Shown: one piece after another, positions 17,231-28,123 of the stretch | How the letters are laid out: the number at the start of each line of letters is the position of its first letter | How positions within the stretch are numbered: the first letter of the stretch is position 1 | Source of the DNA: Rhodovulum imhoffii | GTDB taxonomy: Bacteria; Pseudomonadota; Alphaproteobacteria; Rhodobacterales; Rhodobacteraceae | Assembly (NCBI RefSeq): GCF_003046545.1 | Contig: NZ_QAAA01000013.1 | Coordinates: forward strand, 1 to 64,000 | Length of the DNA: 64,000 nucleotides | Direction of reading: 5' to 3' | Notes under the pieces: generated by a model | The model's input: the letters and a program-made list of their open reading frames with translations, nothing else | Database searches by the model: none | What the model was told of the DNA's origin: nothing | Program-made: the position numbers and the translations under genes

Positions 17231-17260
17231 CCCCGCCGGAGGCCCCCGCCTCTGGCGGGG
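17231..17260 (+). repeat. GC-rich hairpin after the enoyl-CoA hydratase gene
   Basis: CCCCGCC at 17231-17237 pairs with GGCGGGG at 17254-17260, and GAGGC/GCCTC extends the stem with one mismatch. It is not followed by a T-run on the plus strand. The sequence AATATCCCCGCCGGAGGC is, from memory, a frequent intergenic element in Rhodobacterales; this single copy cannot prove it. Confidence 0.5.
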
Positions 17261-17266
17261 ATAAAC

Positions 17267-17292
17267 AAAGGCCGCCTTTTGGAGCGGCCTTT
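17267..17292 (-). terminator. Terminator between the hydratase gene and gltA
   Basis: AAAGGCCGC (17267-17275) pairs with GCGGCCTTT (17284-17292), nine pairs with an 8-base loop. Flanking A and T residues give short U tracts in both directions, so the hairpin can end gltA (stop 17 bases away) and probably also the convergent plus-strand transcript. Confidence 0.85.
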
Positions 17293-17309
17293 ATAGTTGT
17301 CATACTGGC

Positions 17310-18605
17310 TCAGCGGTTTTCCACGTCCACATAATCGCGGCGGGTATGTCCGGTATAAAGCTGCCGCGGACGGCCGATTTTCATCGCCGGGTCGCCGATC
17401 ATTTCCTTCCACTGGGAAATCCAGCCTACCGTCCGGCTGACGGCGAAGATCGGCGTGAACATCGATGTGGGGAAGCCCATCGCGTCGAGGATGATGCCGG
17501 AGTAGAAATCGACATTCGGGTAGAGCTTCTTTTCGACGAAGTACGCGTCTTCCAGGGCGATTCGCTCCAGTTCCATCGCGACCTTGAGGGTCTCGTTGTC
17601 TTCGACCCCCAGCAGGTCCAGAACTTCGTGGGCGGATTGCTTCATCACCTTCGCGCGTGGATCGAAGTTCTTGTAGACCCGGTGGCCAAAGCCCATCAGG
17701 CGAAACGGGTCGTTCTTGTCCTTGGCGCGCTTGAGATATTCGGGAATGCGATCCACCGTACCGATTTCGCGCAGCATCTCCAGACAGGCCTGGTTCGCGC
17801 CGCCATGGGCCGGACCCCACAGGCAGGCGATGCCGGCCGCGATGCAGGCGAACGGGTTCGCCCCGGAGGACGAGGCCAGCCGCACCGTCGATGTGGAGGC
17901 GTTTTGTTCATGGTCGGCATGCAGGGTCAGGATGCGATCCATTGCGCGGGAGAGGATCGGATCGACCTCGTATTCTTCCGCCGGGACGGCAAAACACATG
18001 CGCAGGAGGTTGGCGGCATAGTCAATATCGTTGCGTGGATAAATGAAGGGCTGCCCGATCGTATATTTGTAAGCCATCGCGGCGATGGTCGGCATTTTGG
18101 CGATCAGCCGGACCGATGCCACCTCACGTTGTTGCGGATCGGAGATGTCGATCGAGTCGTGATAAAAGGCCGACATCGCGCCGACGACTCCCACCATGAC
18201 GGCCATCGGGTGTGCATCGCGCCGGAAGCCGGTAAAAAAGCGGTGCATCTGCTCGTGCACCATGGTGTGGCGCGTGATTCGGGTTTCGAACTCTTCCAGT
18301 TCGGGGGCAGTCGGCAACTCCCCGTAGAGCAGCAGGTAGCAAACCTCAAGATAGTGCGATTTTTCCGCCAGCTGATCGATCGGGTATCCCCGGTGCAACA
18401 ATTCGCCCTTGTCGCCATCGATGAATGTAATGGTCGACTCACAGGAAGAGGTCGAGGTGAACCCCGGGTCGTGGGTGAAAACACCCGCCTGGCTGTAAAG
18501 TTTTCGGATGTCCACGACATCCGGGCCAGCCGAAGGGCTGAGAACCGGAAGATCGACGGATTTGCCGTCGAGGGTCAGGGTTGCTGTTTTCTGAGTGTCA
18601 GCCAT
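17310..18605 (-). CDS. gltA: Citrate synthase
   Basis: A 431-residue type II citrate synthase, condensing oxaloacetate and acetyl-CoA in the TCA cycle. Signatures include [20 protein letters not shown] near the N-terminus, the [15 protein letters not shown] catalytic His region near residue 267, and [16 protein letters not shown] with the second His and the catalytic region Asp further on. Length fits the hexameric, NADH-regulated class of Gram-negatives. It is a single-gene unit downstream of gltX on the same strand, separated by 70 bases, with a terminator behind it. Confidence 0.97.
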   Translation of the reverse strand: MADTQKTATLTLDGKSVDLPVLSPSAGPDVVDIRKLYSQAGVFTHDPGFTSTSSCESTITFIDGDKGELLHRGYPIDQLAEKSHYLEVCYLLLYGELPTAPELEEFETRITRHTMVHEQMHRFFTGFRRDAHPMAVMVGVVGAMSAFYHDSIDISDPQQREVASVRLIAKMPTIAAMAYKYTIGQPFIYPRNDIDYAANLLRMCFAVPAEEYEVDPILSRAMDRILTLHADHEQNASTSTVRLASSSGANPFACIAAGIACLWGPAHGGANQACLEMLREIGTVDRIPEYLKRAKDKNDPFRLMGFGHRVYKNFDPRAKVMKQSAHEVLDLLGVEDNETLKVAMELERIALEDAYFVEKKLYPNVDFYSGIILDAMGFPTSMFTPIFAVSRTVGWISQWKEMIGDPAMKIGRPRQLYTGHTRRDYVDVENR

Positions 18606-18675
18606 GAAAGTCCCTCTTTTCAGGACCAGGCCGCAACGGCCCGGTCAAAATTCCTGGGGGCTTTCGGCACTGCCT

Positions 18676-20076
18676 TCAGCCCGTGGCGTCCTCGATCCGG
18701 GCGATGGTTTCCTCCCGGCCAATGACGAGCATCATGTCGAATACGCTGGGCGAAACGGTTCGTCCGGCCAGCGCGGCGCGCAAGGGTTGCGCGATCTTGC
18801 CCAGCTTCAGATTATGGGCTGCGGCAAGTTGGCCCACCTCTGCTTCCAGCGCATCACGCGACCAGCTAGCATTTTGCAGATGCGGCGTCAATTCTGCCAG
18901 TATACGACGGGATACATCATCGAGAGATCCGGCCGCTTTTTCATCGGGCTCAAAGGGGCGTTCTGATAAGATAAAATGTGCTTTTTCAATAAGATGTGCG
19001 ATCGTTTTCGTTCCGGACTTCATCTGGGGCAAGGCTTTGGAAAAGCGTTCTTTTTGCAGGTCAGTCAAGGGGGCTGACCTTTTTGACGCGAGGTAATCCT
19101 CGGCTTCTTGCAGCAGTGCAGCGTCGTCCATCACGGCAATGTGTTGACCGGACAGGTTGTCGAGCTTCTTGAAGTCGAACCGGGCCGGAGATTTCCCGAT
19201 CCCTTCGAATCCGAACCACGCTTTCGCCTGAGAATCAGTGAAGAACTCGTCGTCTCCGTGTGACCATCCCAGCCGCGCCAGATAATTGCGCATCCCCGCC
19301 GCCGGGTAGCCCATGGCCTGATATTCCTCGACCCCCAGCGCCCCGTGGCGCTTGGACAGTTTCTTGCCGTCCGGCCCGTGTATCAGCGGGATGTGGGCCC
19401 AGACCGGGACATCCCAGCCCATGGCATGGTAAATCTGCATCTGGCGCGCAGCATTGGCCAGATGGTCGTCCCCCCGGATGACATGGGTCACCCCCATGTC
19501 GTGATCGTCGACAACGACGGCCAGCATGTAGGTGGGAGTTCCGTCCGAACGTAACAAAACCATGTCGTCGAGATGATCGTTTTGCCACGTGACATCGCCC
19601 TGCACCTGGTCGCGGATCACGGTTTTTCCGGTCCGCGGGGCCTTCAGCCGCACGACAAAGGGCGCATCCGGATGGGTTTGCGGGGCCGCGTCACGCCACG
19701 GGCTCTGAAACAGGGAGGAGCGCCCCTCGGCCTTTGCGGCGTCGCGGAAGGCGGCGATCTCCTCTTGCGTGGCAAAGCACTTGTAGGCGTGGCCGGCCGC
19801 AAGCATCTGCCGGGCGATTTCGGCGTGGCGGTCGGCGCGGGCAAACTGGCTGATCGGTTCGCCGTCCCAGTCCAGCCCGAGCCAGGACAACCCCTTCAGG
19901 ATGGCCTCTGTCGCTTCGGGGGTGGAGCGCGCCCGGTCGGTGTCCTCGATCCGCAGCAGAAACCTGCCGCTGCGCCCGCGGGCATAAAGCCAGTTGAACA
20001 GCGCCGTGCGCGCGCCGCCGATATGCAGATAACCGGTGGGGGAGGGGGCAAAACGGGTAACGGGGGCCTCAGACAT
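18676..20076 (-). CDS. gltX: Glutamyl-tRNA synthetase
   Basis: A 466-residue class I aminoacyl-tRNA synthetase. The HIGH motif is [20 protein letters not shown] near residue 10 and the KMSKS equivalent is KKLSKRHG near residue 241. The start is the ATG at 20076 (MSEAPVTRF); the frame stays open upstream but without coding character. The protein charges tRNA-Glu (and possibly tRNA-Gln, for later amidation, as in most alphaproteobacteria). It is divergent from comEC across 76 bases and lies upstream of gltA. Confidence 0.96.
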   Translation of the reverse strand: MSEAPVTRFAPSPTGYLHIGGARTALFNWLYARGRSGRFLLRIEDTDRARSTPEATEAILKGLSWLGLDWDGEPISQFARADRHAEIARQMLAAGHAYKCFATQEEIAAFRDAAKAEGRSSLFQSPWRDAAPQTHPDAPFVVRLKAPRTGKTVIRDQVQGDVTWQNDHLDDMVLLRSDGTPTYMLAVVVDDHDMGVTHVIRGDDHLANAARQMQIYHAMGWDVPVWAHIPLIHGPDGKKLSKRHGALGVEEYQAMGYPAAGMRNYLARLGWSHGDDEFFTDSQAKAWFGFEGIGKSPARFDFKKLDNLSGQHIAVMDDAALLQEAEDYLASKRSAPLTDLQKERFSKALPQMKSGTKTIAHLIEKAHFILSERPFEPDEKAAGSLDDVSRRILAELTPHLQNASWSRDALEAEVGQLAAAHNLKLGKIAQPLRAALAGRTVSPSVFDMMLVIGREETIARIEDATG

Positions 20077-20152
20077 GCGCCTTAACCTTTTGTAAACCAT
20101 GCGGGGGATAGCATCCCTCCTGTCTAGGAGATCACCGGCATGAGGACAAGAT

Positions 20153-22171
20153 GTGAGCCTGCCAGACGCGTTCGGGGCGCAGTGGGAGCACCTCTTCGGA
20201 TGGTTGCCGGTGGGGTTGGCCGGGGGGATCGGCCTGTACTTCGCCTTGCCCGGAGAGCCCGCAGTATGGGCGCTGGTTGTCTGCGCAGGCGGTGCCCTGA
20301 GTGGCACGGCCATTTTGCTTTTTCTGCCGCGCCAGGCGGCGCCATGGGTGTGGTTGCCGGTGCTGCTGCTGGGCGGGTTTGCGCTGGCCGGGGGACGGGC
20401 GCATTGGCTGGCCGCTCCGGTGTTGGAGTACCGCCTCCATGGTCCGGTCGAAGGGCGCATTGTAGCACTCGATCGCTCCGGGGCGGGTGCGCCGCGCGTG
20501 ACGCTGGACCGGGTCTGGCTACGGGGCGTAGCCCCGGAAGAGACGCCCGTGCGGGTGCGGTTGTCTCTGCATGGTGGGCATCCGGAGTTTGAATTGCACC
20601 CCGGGCAGACCGTCATGGCGACGGCGTTCTTGGCGCCGCTGCCAGCGCCGGCGGAGCCAGGCGGTTTCGATTTTCGCCGCCATGCGTGGTTTCAGGAACT
20701 CGGTGCGGTCGGTTATTCCCGTGGCCCCCTGATGCTGCTGGAGCACCCTCGGCCCGGTGCAGGGCTTTGGGTGGCGCGGTTGCGTTCCGATCTTTCCACC
20801 GCCCTGCAAGAGCGGCTGCCAGGTGTGCAGGGGGCTTTTGCCGCCGCGATCCTTACGGGGGAACGTTCGGCGATTCCGGAAGCCATCCTGCAGGACCTGC
20901 GCGACAGCAACCTTGCCCACCTGCTGGCGATTTCAGGGCTGCATATGGGGTTGCTGACGGGGGTTGTCTTTACCATGCTACGCTACGGCCTGGCCCTGAT
21001 CCCCCCCCTGGCCTTGCGGGTGCCGGGAAAGAAGCTTGCCGCAGTGGGGGCCTTTCTGGCGGGCGCCGGCTACCTTGCCCTGTCGGGGGGGAATGTCGCG
21101 ACCGAACGGGCCTTTATCATGGTTTCCGTGGTTCTGGTTGCTGTTCTGGCGGATCGGCGGGCCCTGACGCTGAGAGCGGTGGCTCTGGCGGCGCTGATCG
21201 TGCTGGTTCTGTCGCCGGAAAGCCTTACCCAGGCGGGGTTTCAGATGTCTTTTGCCGCAACGACGGCCCTTGTGGCGGTCTTTTCCGCACTGCGGAACCG
21301 GCCCGGACGGTATCCGCGCTGGGTCCGGCCGGTTTGGGCGTTGCTGGTGTCCTCAGCCGTGGCAGGGGCGGCAACGGCTCCGTTCGGGGCCGGGCACTTC
21401 AATCAGGTCGCACATTACGGGTTGCTGGCAAACTTGCTTTCGGTACCCTTGATGGGCGGACTCATCATTCCTGCGGCGGTTCTTGCCACCTGTCTGGCAC
21501 CCTTGGGTCTGGAGGCGCTGGGTCTCGTACCGATGGGGTGGGGAATCGCATGGATTCTGATGGTTTCCGAATGGGTTTCCGGGTTGAAGGGCGCGGTCTG
21601 GACCGTGCCCAGCCCCGGTCCCTGGGTTCTCCCGCTTATCAGCCTTGGGGGGATTTTCTGCATGCTCTGGCAGGGCTGGGGGCGCGTTGCCGGGATCGTT
21701 CCGATGCTTCTGGGTCTCTGGCTTTGGGGGCAGGTGGAACGGCCCGCCTTGCTGGTTTCCCAAAGCGGTGGCCTGGCCGGGGTGCTTGGGCCGGAGGGCC
21801 GCGCGCTGAGCAAACCGCGCGGCGACGGGTTCTCGGCGCGGGTCTGGCTGGAAAATGACGGCGATCCGGTCCCCCAACGGGCGGCGGCGGCCCGGCCCGG
21901 CTGGCAGGAGCAGGGCGGCGTGGCGTTCACGCGGCTTGGCAAGACGACCATCGCCCATCTCACCGGGCGCGGCTGGCAGGACCGGTTGGTTGCCGCCTGT
22001 GCGCTGGGATTGGTTATCACCAACCAGGAGATCCCGACCCCCCCATCCGGATGCCGGGTGATCGACCGGCACGGTCTTGCCCGCAGCGGGGCGTTGGCTT
22101 TTTACCTCAGGGAGGGGGACCTTCTGCGGCGAGAGGCCAAAACCGCTCGTCGCCTTTGGTCCGGTCAGTAG
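20153..22171 (+). CDS. comEC: ComEC/Rec2 family membrane protein
   Basis: A 672-residue polytopic protein. An N-terminal DUF4131-like region (OB-like part with [16 protein letters not shown]) is followed by the competence domain with [15 protein letters not shown] near residue 262 and many membrane helices. ComEC forms the inner-membrane channel for single-stranded DNA uptake. The C-terminal metallo-beta-lactamase-like domain of long ComEC proteins is not recognisable here: no HxHxDH motif is seen. The start is the GTG at 20153. Its last 7 bases overlap the convergent lexA gene. Confidence 0.9.
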   Translation: MSLPDAFGAQWEHLFGWLPVGLAGGIGLYFALPGEPAVWALVVCAGGALSGTAILLFLPRQAAPWVWLPVLLLGGFALAGGRAHWLAAPVLEYRLHGPVEGRIVALDRSGAGAPRVTLDRVWLRGVAPEETPVRVRLSLHGGHPEFELHPGQTVMATAFLAPLPAPAEPGGFDFRRHAWFQELGAVGYSRGPLMLLEHPRPGAGLWVARLRSDLSTALQERLPGVQGAFAAAILTGERSAIPEAILQDLRDSNLAHLLAISGLHMGLLTGVVFTMLRYGLALIPPLALRVPGKKLAAVGAFLAGAGYLALSGGNVATERAFIMVSVVLVAVLADRRALTLRAVALAALIVLVLSPESLTQAGFQMSFAATTALVAVFSALRNRPGRYPRWVRPVWALLVSSAVAGAATAPFGAGHFNQVAHYGLLANLLSVPLMGGLIIPAAVLATCLAPLGLEALGLVPMGWGIAWILMVSEWVSGLKGAVWTVPSPGPWVLPLISLGGIFCMLWQGWGRVAGIVPMLLGLWLWGQVERPALLVSQSGGLAGVLGPEGRALSKPRGDGFSARVWLENDGDPVPQRAAAARPGWQEQGGVAFTRLGKTTIAHLTGRGWQDRLVAACALGLVITNQEIPTPPSGCRVIDRHGLARSGALAFYLREGDLLRREAKTARRLWSGQ

Positions 22172-22845
22172 CTGCGGATCAGACCGACCAGCCGCCCCTG
22201 AATACGGATCTGGTCACTGCGCAAAATCCGGGTTTCGTAGGCGGGGTTCGCGGCTTCCAGCGCGATCATGTTGCCTTTTCGGCGAAATCGCTTCAGCGTT
22301 GCCTCATGCCCTTCGACGAGCGCGACGACGATTTCACCATTGTCGGCGGTTGTCTGTTCCCGGATCACGACGACATCGCCATCGTTGATACCTGCATCAA
22401 TCATGGAGTCGCCCTTGACCTCCAGGGCATAGTGGCGCCCGCGGCCAGAGAGCATCGTCCCCGGCACGGCGACATGATGGGAGGTTTCAGAAATGGCCTC
22501 GATCGGGGTTCCGGCGGCAATCCGCCCCATGACCGGCAGTTCCAGCGCGTGCACGGCCTCGCCCGGGAACCCCGTGGGGGGTGACGTGACATCCCCATCG
22601 ATCCCCTTTGGGTGGAAATCCTTTTCCATCGATTCGGGCAGGCGCACGATTTCTATGGCTCGCGCACGGTGGGCAAGGCGACGGATGAAACCGCGTTCCT
22701 CCAATGCCGTGATCAGCCGGTGGATCCCCGATTTGGAGCGCAGATCGAGCGCCTCTTTCATCTCGTCGAAAGACGGGGGCACACCGTCCGTCTTCATGCG
22801 GCTGTGGATGAATTGCAGCAGGTCGAGTTGCTTTCGGGTCAGCAT
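22165..22845 (-). CDS. lexA: LexA repressor
   Basis: A 226-residue SOS repressor-protease. Residues 1-65 are the winged helix DNA-binding domain ([17 protein letters not shown], then [20 protein letters not shown]). The autocleavage bond is Ala-Gly in [11 protein letters not shown]; the catalytic Ser is in [14 protein letters not shown] and the Lys in [11 protein letters not shown]. The ATG at 22845 (MLTRK) is preferred to an upstream in-frame ATG at 22902, which would place the SOS box inside the coding region. The box 28 bases upstream implies autoregulation. Confidence 0.96.
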   Translation of the reverse strand: MLTRKQLDLLQFIHSRMKTDGVPPSFDEMKEALDLRSKSGIHRLITALEERGFIRRLAHRARAIEIVRLPESMEKDFHPKGIDGDVTSPPTGFPGEAVHALELPVMGRIAAGTPIEAISETSHHVAVPGTMLSGRGRHYALEVKGDSMIDAGINDGDVVVIREQTTADNGEIVVALVEGHEATLKRFRRKGNMIALEAANPAYETRILRSDQIRIQGRLVGLIRSY

Positions 22846-22873
22846 GGGGTCCCCATCTTGAAAGTTCCCCCTT

Positions 22874-22888
22874 GTTCTACGCTTGTTC
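22874..22888 (-). promoter_or_regulatory. SOS box (alphaproteobacterial LexA operator)
   Basis: GTTC-TACGCTT-GTTC is a perfect match to the GTTC-N7-GTTC operator of alphaproteobacterial LexA. It lies 28 bases upstream of the lexA start and 14 bases upstream of the moeA stop-side boundary, so it controls lexA itself and separates it from read-through of the trp-moa operon. Confidence 0.93.
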
Positions 22889-22902
22889 CTGTTTTGTGTC
22901 AA

Positions 22903-24072
22903 CTATCGCAGGGGCAGGCAGGTTACTGCGGTTCCGATTCTGCGGGGCGGATCATCGGGCGGGCGTTCGATCAGCACATCCGCGCGCGAGAGAACCGTCA
23001 GAAGCGAGCTGTCCTGGCTGTCAAAGGGAATCACCCCTTGTGGGGTGCTCCGGGCGCGCATGTAATGAGTGCGCGATCCGTTGGCCGGAAGCGGCGCAGC
23101 AAGCGGGACGCTTTGGCGTGGGATTGGGCCAGGCAGCCCCTGCATCGCCCAAAGGGCCGGTTCCATGAACAGATGCGCACAGACCAGCGCCGAAACCGGG
23201 TTGCCAGGCAGGCCCAGCAGCAGCGCGCCCGCCAACCGCCCGGCCATGACCGGCTTGCCGGGGCGCATCGCCACCTTGTGGAAGGCCAACTCCAGCCCCA
23301 GCGCGCCCGCCACCTGACCGACGATGTCATGCTCCCCCACGGAGGCGCCGCCGATGGTCACGATCATGTCTGCCCCTTCCGCCTGCGTGAAAGCCGCCCT
23401 CAGCGCCGGGTCCGTATCGTGTGCGATCGGCAAAAGCCGGACCCGCGCCCCCGCGCGTTCGGCCAGTACCTTCAGCCCGTAGCCATTGGAGGCGATGATC
23501 TGGTCCGGGCCGGGTATTCCGCCGGGGGGGACCAATTCGTTTCCCGTGGCGATAACCGCGACCTCCGGGCGACGATGGACCGGCAACCGGGCGTGGTTCA
23601 TGGCTGCAAGCAGGGCAACCTCTGCCGGGCCCAGGCGGCAGGGGGCGTGCAGGGTGTCGCCTTCCCGGAAATCCCCGCCGGCGGGGCGGATATTCGCGCT
23701 GTCCCCAAGGGCTGTGAGGGTCACGTGCTTGCCAGAGCGGGTGGTATTTTCCTGGATGACGACGCGCTGTGCCCCTTCGGGGACCGGTGCTCCGGTAAAG
23801 ATGCGCACGGTCTCGCCCGGCGCAATGGGCTTGCCGTAGCCTGCCCCCGCGGCGGATTCCCCTACCACGCGCAAGACCGCGCCGGGGAGGGCATCCGCCC
23901 TGTGCACCGCGTAGCCATCCATGGCAGAGGCGGCAAAGGGCGGCTGTGTGCGAAGGGCCGCCATATCGCGGCCCAGAACCCGCCCGCCGGCCTCTTCGAT
24001 CGGCACTTCTTCCACCGGCAGCAGGGGGGCAAGGGCAAAAAGCGTTTCCAGCGCGGCTTCGGCGGAAATCAT
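22903..24072 (-). CDS. moeA: Molybdopterin molybdenumtransferase MoeA
   Basis: A 389-residue MoeA, which inserts molybdate into adenylylated molybdopterin. Visible signatures: ASAMDGYAV near residue 49, [14 protein letters not shown] near residue 243, and [13 protein letters not shown] near residue 309, in the usual four-domain order. It overlaps moaC by 4 bases. The gene belongs to trpG-trpD-trpC-moaC-moeA on the minus strand. Its product would be needed by the molybdoenzyme at 50.3-52.9 kb. Confidence 0.96.
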   Translation of the reverse strand: MISAEAALETLFALAPLLPVEEVPIEEAGGRVLGRDMAALRTQPPFAASAMDGYAVHRADALPGAVLRVVGESAAGAGYGKPIAPGETVRIFTGAPVPEGAQRVVIQENTTRSGKHVTLTALGDSANIRPAGGDFREGDTLHAPCRLGPAEVALLAAMNHARLPVHRRPEVAVIATGNELVPPGGIPGPDQIIASNGYGLKVLAERAGARVRLLPIAHDTDPALRAAFTQAEGADMIVTIGGASVGEHDIVGQVAGALGLELAFHKVAMRPGKPVMAGRLAGALLLGLPGNPVSALVCAHLFMEPALWAMQGLPGPIPRQSVPLAAPLPANGSRTHYMRARSTPQGVIPFDSQDSSLLTVLSRADVLIERPPDDPPRRIGTAVTCLPLR

Positions 24073-24545
24073 CTGGCGTCGTAGCGACCGGATTTGCCGC
24101 CCTCCTTGCTCAACAGCCGGATACCTTCGATTCGCATACCTTTCTCGGCGGCTTTCAGCATGTCATACACCGTCAAGGCGGCGGTTGAGACTGCGGTCAG
24201 GGCCTCCATCTCGACGCCGGTCTGGCCAGAGGTCTTTACCGTCGCGGTGATCCGGATGCCGGGCAGGTCCGGGTCGGGGGCCAGATCCAGCGCCACCTTG
24301 CTGAGCGTCAGCGGATGGCACAGCGGGATCAGGTTGGCGGTCTGTTTCGCCCCCATGATGCCCGCAAGCCGGGCGACACCCAGAACGTCACCCTTCTGTG
24401 CCGTGCCGTCGATGACAAGTGCCAGCGTTTCCCGCGCCATGACCACGCAGCCTTCGGCGATGGCTTGCCGGGCGGAAGGCGCCTTGCCCGACACATCCAC
24501 CATATGGGCTGCGCCCGAGGGGTCGAAATGGGTCAGCCGGGGCAT
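24069..24545 (-). CDS. moaC: Cyclic pyranopterin monophosphate synthase MoaC
   Basis: A 158-residue MoaC that, after MoaA, forms cyclic pyranopterin monophosphate in molybdenum cofactor synthesis. Conserved [13 protein letters not shown] near residue 75 and [20 protein letters not shown] near residue 110 are the active-site blocks. It lies 1 base after trpC and overlaps moeA by 4 bases, so it is translated within the trp-moa operon. Confidence 0.96.
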   Translation of the reverse strand: MPRLTHFDPSGAAHMVDVSGKAPSARQAIAEGCVVMARETLALVIDGTAQKGDVLGVARLAGIMGAKQTANLIPLCHPLTLSKVALDLAPDPDLPGIRITATVKTSGQTGVEMEALTAVSTAALTVYDMLKAAEKGMRIEGIRLLSKEGGKSGRYDAR

Positions 24546-24546
24546 G

Positions 24547-25347
24547 TCAGGCCGCCACCGGGTTGGCCAGCAGCGCCCGCGTGGCGGCCCGCACGTCGGG
24601 CTGGCGCATCAGGCTTTCCCCGATCAGGAAGTTGCGCACCCCGTGGGCGGCCATGTCGGCAAGGTCGTCAGGCGTGTTCAGGCCGCTTTCCGAAACCGCG
24701 ACCTTGTCCTTGGGAAGGCGCGCCGCCAGTTGGCGCGAGGTTTCAAGGCGGGTTTCGAAAGTTTTCAGGTTACGGTTGTTGATGCCGATCAGCGAAGAGG
24801 TCAGCCCACATGCGCGTTCCAGTTCCTCTGCATCGTGCACTTCGATCAGTGCGTCCATACCCCAGAAGCGGGCTGCGTCCTCCAGATCTTTGGCCTGCAT
24901 GTCGGACACGCTGGCCATGATGATGAGAATGCAATCCGCCCCCAGTGCGCGGGCTTCGGCGACCTGGTAAGGATCATACATGAAATCCTTGCGCAGACAG
25001 GGCAGGGAAACCGCCGCGCGCGCGCGCTCAAGATAATTCTTCGCGCCCTGGAAAGAGGGGGTGTCCGTCAGGACCGACAGGCAGGTCGCACCGCCGTCCT
25101 CATAGGCGCGGGCCAGTGCGGGCGGGTCGAAATCGGGACGGATGAGCCCCTTCGAGGGGCTGGCCTTCTTGACTTCGGCGATCAGCCCATAGCCCGTGGC
25201 CGAGGCCGTCCGCAGCGCGCCGGCAAAGCTGCGCACCGGCGGAGCTTCCCTGGCAGCGGCCTCGATCTCGGCCAGCGGTGTCGTGGCCTTGTCGGCGGCA
25301 ATTTCCTCCAGCTTGTAGGCCTTGATGCGGTCGAGGATCGTGTTCAT
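24547..25347 (-). CDS. trpC: Indole-3-glycerol phosphate synthase
   Basis: A 266-residue TIM-barrel enzyme closing the pyrrole ring in tryptophan synthesis. Active-site Lys/Glu residues are in [12 protein letters not shown] (near residue 59) and [11 protein letters not shown] (near 118); [11 protein letters not shown] and [11 protein letters not shown] are the later phosphate-binding strands. It is a monofunctional form (no fused trpF). Its start overlaps trpD by 4 bases. Confidence 0.96.
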   Translation of the reverse strand: MNTILDRIKAYKLEEIAADKATTPLAEIEAAAREAPPVRSFAGALRTASATGYGLIAEVKKASPSKGLIRPDFDPPALARAYEDGGATCLSVLTDTPSFQGAKNYLERARAAVSLPCLRKDFMYDPYQVAEARALGADCILIIMASVSDMQAKDLEDAARFWGMDALIEVHDAEELERACGLTSSLIGINNRNLKTFETRLETSRQLAARLPKDKVAVSESGLNTPDDLADMAAHGVRNFLIGESLMRQPDVRAATRALLANPVAA

Positions 25348-26363
25348 GCGGCCTCCGAGGTGATCTTGGCCAGCCCTTCGACCTTGGCGCGCGCGGCGCC
25401 GGAGTCGATGCTTTCACGGGCGTGCCCGACGCCTTCCTTCAAGGACCCCGCCTTGCCGGCCACCACAAGCGCGGCGGCCGCATTCAGCAAAACCGCGTCG
25501 CGGTAGGCGGAGGCTTCCCCGTCCAGCAATGCCGCGAAGGCGCGGGCGTTATGGGTGGGCGTGCCGCCGAGGATTCGCTCGAACGGGTGGGTGGGCAGAC
25601 CGGCATCTTCGGGGTGAATCTCGTACTCTTTCACGGCGCCGTCTTTCAGTTCGGCGATCCAGCTGACACCGGCAATAGAGATTTCATCGGTTCCGTCGCC
25701 GCCATGCACCAGCCACGCGGCATCGGAGCCAAGCGCGGCCAGCGTTTCGGCCATCGGGCGGATCAGGTTGCGGCCGAAGGTGCCGGTCACCTGCCGGGTT
25801 ACGCCGGCGGGGTTTGTCAGGGGGCCCAGAATGTTGAAGATCGTCCGGGTGCCCAGTTCCGTGCGGGCCGGCATGACATGGGCCATCGCCGGGTGGTGCA
25901 TGGGCGCCATCATGAACCCGATTCCCACCTCGTGCAGCGCACGCTCCACCACTTCGGGGCCGACCATGACGTTGACGCCCATCTCCCCCATCGCATCCGC
26001 CGCGCCGGACCTGGAACTCAGGTTCCGGTTGCCGTGCTTGGCCACCGGTACGCCCGCGCCCGCGACGACAAAAGCCGTGGCGGTGGAAATGTTCAGCGTA
26101 CCCTTGCCGTCCCCCCCGGTTCCAACGATGTCGATCGCGCCCTCGGGGGCTTTGACGGGGCGGCACTTGGATCGCATCACCGAGGCGGCCGCTGCGTATT
26201 CTCCGACCGTTTCGCCCCGGGTGCGCAGCGCCATCAGCAGCCCGCCGATCTGACTGGGGGTGGCTTCTCCCTCGAACAACGCATCGAACGCGGTTTCAGC
26301 TTCCTGTCGGGTCAGCGGGCGGTCGGCGGCGATGCCGATCAGGGGTTTCAGCGCGTCGCTCAT
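25344..26363 (-). CDS. trpD: Anthranilate phosphoribosyltransferase
   Basis: A 339-residue TrpD that transfers the phosphoribosyl group of PRPP to anthranilate. The PRPP-binding glycine loop is [19 protein letters not shown] near residue 81; [19 protein letters not shown] carries the anthranilate-binding Arg/Asn region. It overlaps trpG and trpC by 4 bases each, so trpGDC are translated in series. Confidence 0.97.
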   Translation of the reverse strand: MSDALKPLIGIAADRPLTRQEAETAFDALFEGEATPSQIGGLLMALRTRGETVGEYAAAASVMRSKCRPVKAPEGAIDIVGTGGDGKGTLNISTATAFVVAGAGVPVAKHGNRNLSSRSGAADAMGEMGVNVMVGPEVVERALHEVGIGFMMAPMHHPAMAHVMPARTELGTRTIFNILGPLTNPAGVTRQVTGTFGRNLIRPMAETLAALGSDAAWLVHGGDGTDEISIAGVSWIAELKDGAVKEYEIHPEDAGLPTHPFERILGGTPTHNARAFAALLDGEASAYRDAVLLNAAAALVVAGKAGSLKEGVGHARESIDSGAARAKVEGLAKITSEAA

Positions 26364-26941
26364 GCGGGTTCCCTCACCATATTCAGGAAATTTTTCAAAA
26401 GCGCATGCCCATGCCGGGAGGCGATACTTTCAGGATGAAACTGCACGCCGTGGATCGGCAGGTCGCGATGGCGCAGGCCCATGACCAGCCCGTCCTCCAG
26501 CCAGGCGTTTACGAGCAGGCACCCCGGCAGGCTGTCACGGTCGACCACCAGCGAGTGGTAGCGTGTGGCCTCAAACGGGCCGGGGAGCCCCGCGAACACA
26601 CCGGAGCCGTCATGGTGAATGCAGCCCATCTTGCCATGGACGATCTCGGGGGCGCGGACCACCTTTCCGCCAAACGCCTGCCCGATGGTCTGATGCCCGA
26701 GGCAGACCCCCAGCAGCGGGGTGCGGGTCTCGGCCGCGGCCAGCGTCAGGCCAAGGCAGATGCCCGCCTGATCCGGGGCGCACGGCCCGGGCGAAAGGAG
26801 AATGGCATCGGGGCGGAGCGCCATTGCCTGTTGCACGTCCAGTGCATCGTTGCGCACGACCTTCGTTTCGGTTCCCAACTCCCCCAGGTAATGCACGAGG
26901 TTGTAGGTGAAGCTGTCGTAATTGTCGATCAGTAGCAGCAT
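26360..26941 (-). CDS. trpG: Anthranilate synthase component II (glutamine amidotransferase)
   Basis: A 193-residue class I glutamine amidotransferase. It begins [20 protein letters not shown]; the nucleophile is Cys in [15 protein letters not shown] near residue 82, with the His/Glu of the triad in [14 protein letters not shown] near residue 170. It supplies ammonia to TrpE. The start at 26941 matches the family; an upstream in-frame ATG at 26995 adds a poor extension. It heads the trpGDC-moaC-moeA run; trpE is separate, beyond the opposite-strand gene. Confidence 0.96.
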   Translation of the reverse strand: MLLLIDNYDSFTYNLVHYLGELGTETKVVRNDALDVQQAMALRPDAILLSPGPCAPDQAGICLGLTLAAAETRTPLLGVCLGHQTIGQAFGGKVVRAPEIVHGKMGCIHHDGSGVFAGLPGPFEATRYHSLVVDRDSLPGCLLVNAWLEDGLVMGLRHRDLPIHGVQFHPESIASRHGHALLKNFLNMVREPA

Positions 26942-27070
26942 CTTGTACGCCTTGCGGGTTTGGGGGTGAACCCAGTGCGGGGTCGGGTTATACATGGTCC
27001 GAGCCGGAGCCCGGGGTCAAGGAAAAGCCGCAGACGGCGCCGGCGATGCAGCGAAGCGCAGGAGGCAGGC

Positions 27071-28123
27071 GTGGTGAAGGGGTTGACCAGGGGGGTCTTG
27101 TGGGGGCTGTTCAGTGCGGCATTCGTATTTTTTTTGCTGTCGATTGCCTTTCCGCCGGTCGCACCGGCCCCGCAAGGACGGCTGAATCTGCCTGGCCAGG
27201 CCGAATTCGACCGCAGCCCCACCGATACCGTCCCGCCCCGGCCCGGCGCCGAAACTGCCCCCACATCGCCCCTGACGCAGCCTGCTTCTCCGCCGGAACC
27301 CGCCGCGCCGCCGACCGTGCCCGCCCCGCGGGAGACTGCGGCCGCACCGGAGGCGATGACGGAAGGGGTGAGGCCCCCGGACCTGCCGGAGGGGGCTGCG
27401 CAAACCTCGCCCGCGTTGAAGGTTCCGCCCCGTGCGCTGCCTGTGCAGGGTGGCGATGTCGCTGCGCTTATGCCCCCCGACCATGCGGCTGACACCTCGT
27501 TGGAGCCCCCCCCGCCCGCCGTGGTCAGCCGGGCGCTGGATCGTTTCGCGGCGCGCTTCGAAAGGCCCGGCGGTCCGCTGCTGTCCGTGATTGTGATCGA
27601 CGTCGGAGAGGCGGGGCTTGACCGTACTTCCCTGAAAACCTTCCCTTTCCCGGTCAGCTTCGCGCTGGACCCGGGGCGGGAGGATGCGACCCAGGCGGTG
27701 ACCGATTATCGCGGTGCGGGGTTTGAGATCCTGGCGCTTTGGCCGCAAACCTCCGGGAAGGGGGGGGCGGCGGGATTTCTGCCCGAAGCCGTCGCCCTGA
27801 TAACACCGGCAGCGCAGCCTTTGTACGGGGATACGGCCCTCATGGATCGCCTCGATGAGGAGGGCCTCGGCCTGGTTCTCTATGAAGACGTACCGGCAGG
27901 ACGAGTCCCTGCAGTGAGAGTTTCGCAGGTTCTGGATGCGAACCGGGAGCCGGCGCCCCTCATCCGGGTTTTTTTGCAGCAGGCCGCCGCCCGCGCCAAG
28001 GACACGGGGCAGGCGGTGGTGGTGGCACATGGCTACCCTGAAACGGTGACGGCATTGTATTCCTGGGCGCAAAGCCTGGAAGAAGATCTGACGCTCGCCC
28101 CGGTTTCGGCCCTGTTGCGTTAG
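27071..28123 (+). CDS. Divergent polysaccharide deacetylase-like protein with proline-rich linker
   Basis: A 350-residue protein with an N-terminal membrane helix (GVLWGLFSAAFVFFLLSIAF), a Pro/Ala-rich linker (about residues 30-140) and a C-terminal domain similar to the divergent polysaccharide deacetylase family (YibQ type): LLSVIVIDVGEAGLD near 165 and VSFALDP. Family members usually have an Asp-Asp pair and an NHMGS-like motif; neither is visible, so the metal site may be degraded. GTG at 27071 (or 27074) follows GGAGG. It lies on the opposite strand between trpE and trpG and overlaps the trpE end by 4 bases. Confidence 0.65.
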   Translation: MVKGLTRGVLWGLFSAAFVFFLLSIAFPPVAPAPQGRLNLPGQAEFDRSPTDTVPPRPGAETAPTSPLTQPASPPEPAAPPTVPAPRETAAAPEAMTEGVRPPDLPEGAAQTSPALKVPPRALPVQGGDVAALMPPDHAADTSLEPPPPAVVSRALDRFAARFERPGGPLLSVIVIDVGEAGLDRTSLKTFPFPVSFALDPGREDATQAVTDYRGAGFEILALWPQTSGKGGAAGFLPEAVALITPAAQPLYGDTALMDRLDEEGLGLVLYEDVPAGRVPAVRVSQVLDANREPAPLIRVFLQQAAARAKDTGQAVVVAHGYPETVTALYSWAQSLEEDLTLAPVSALLR

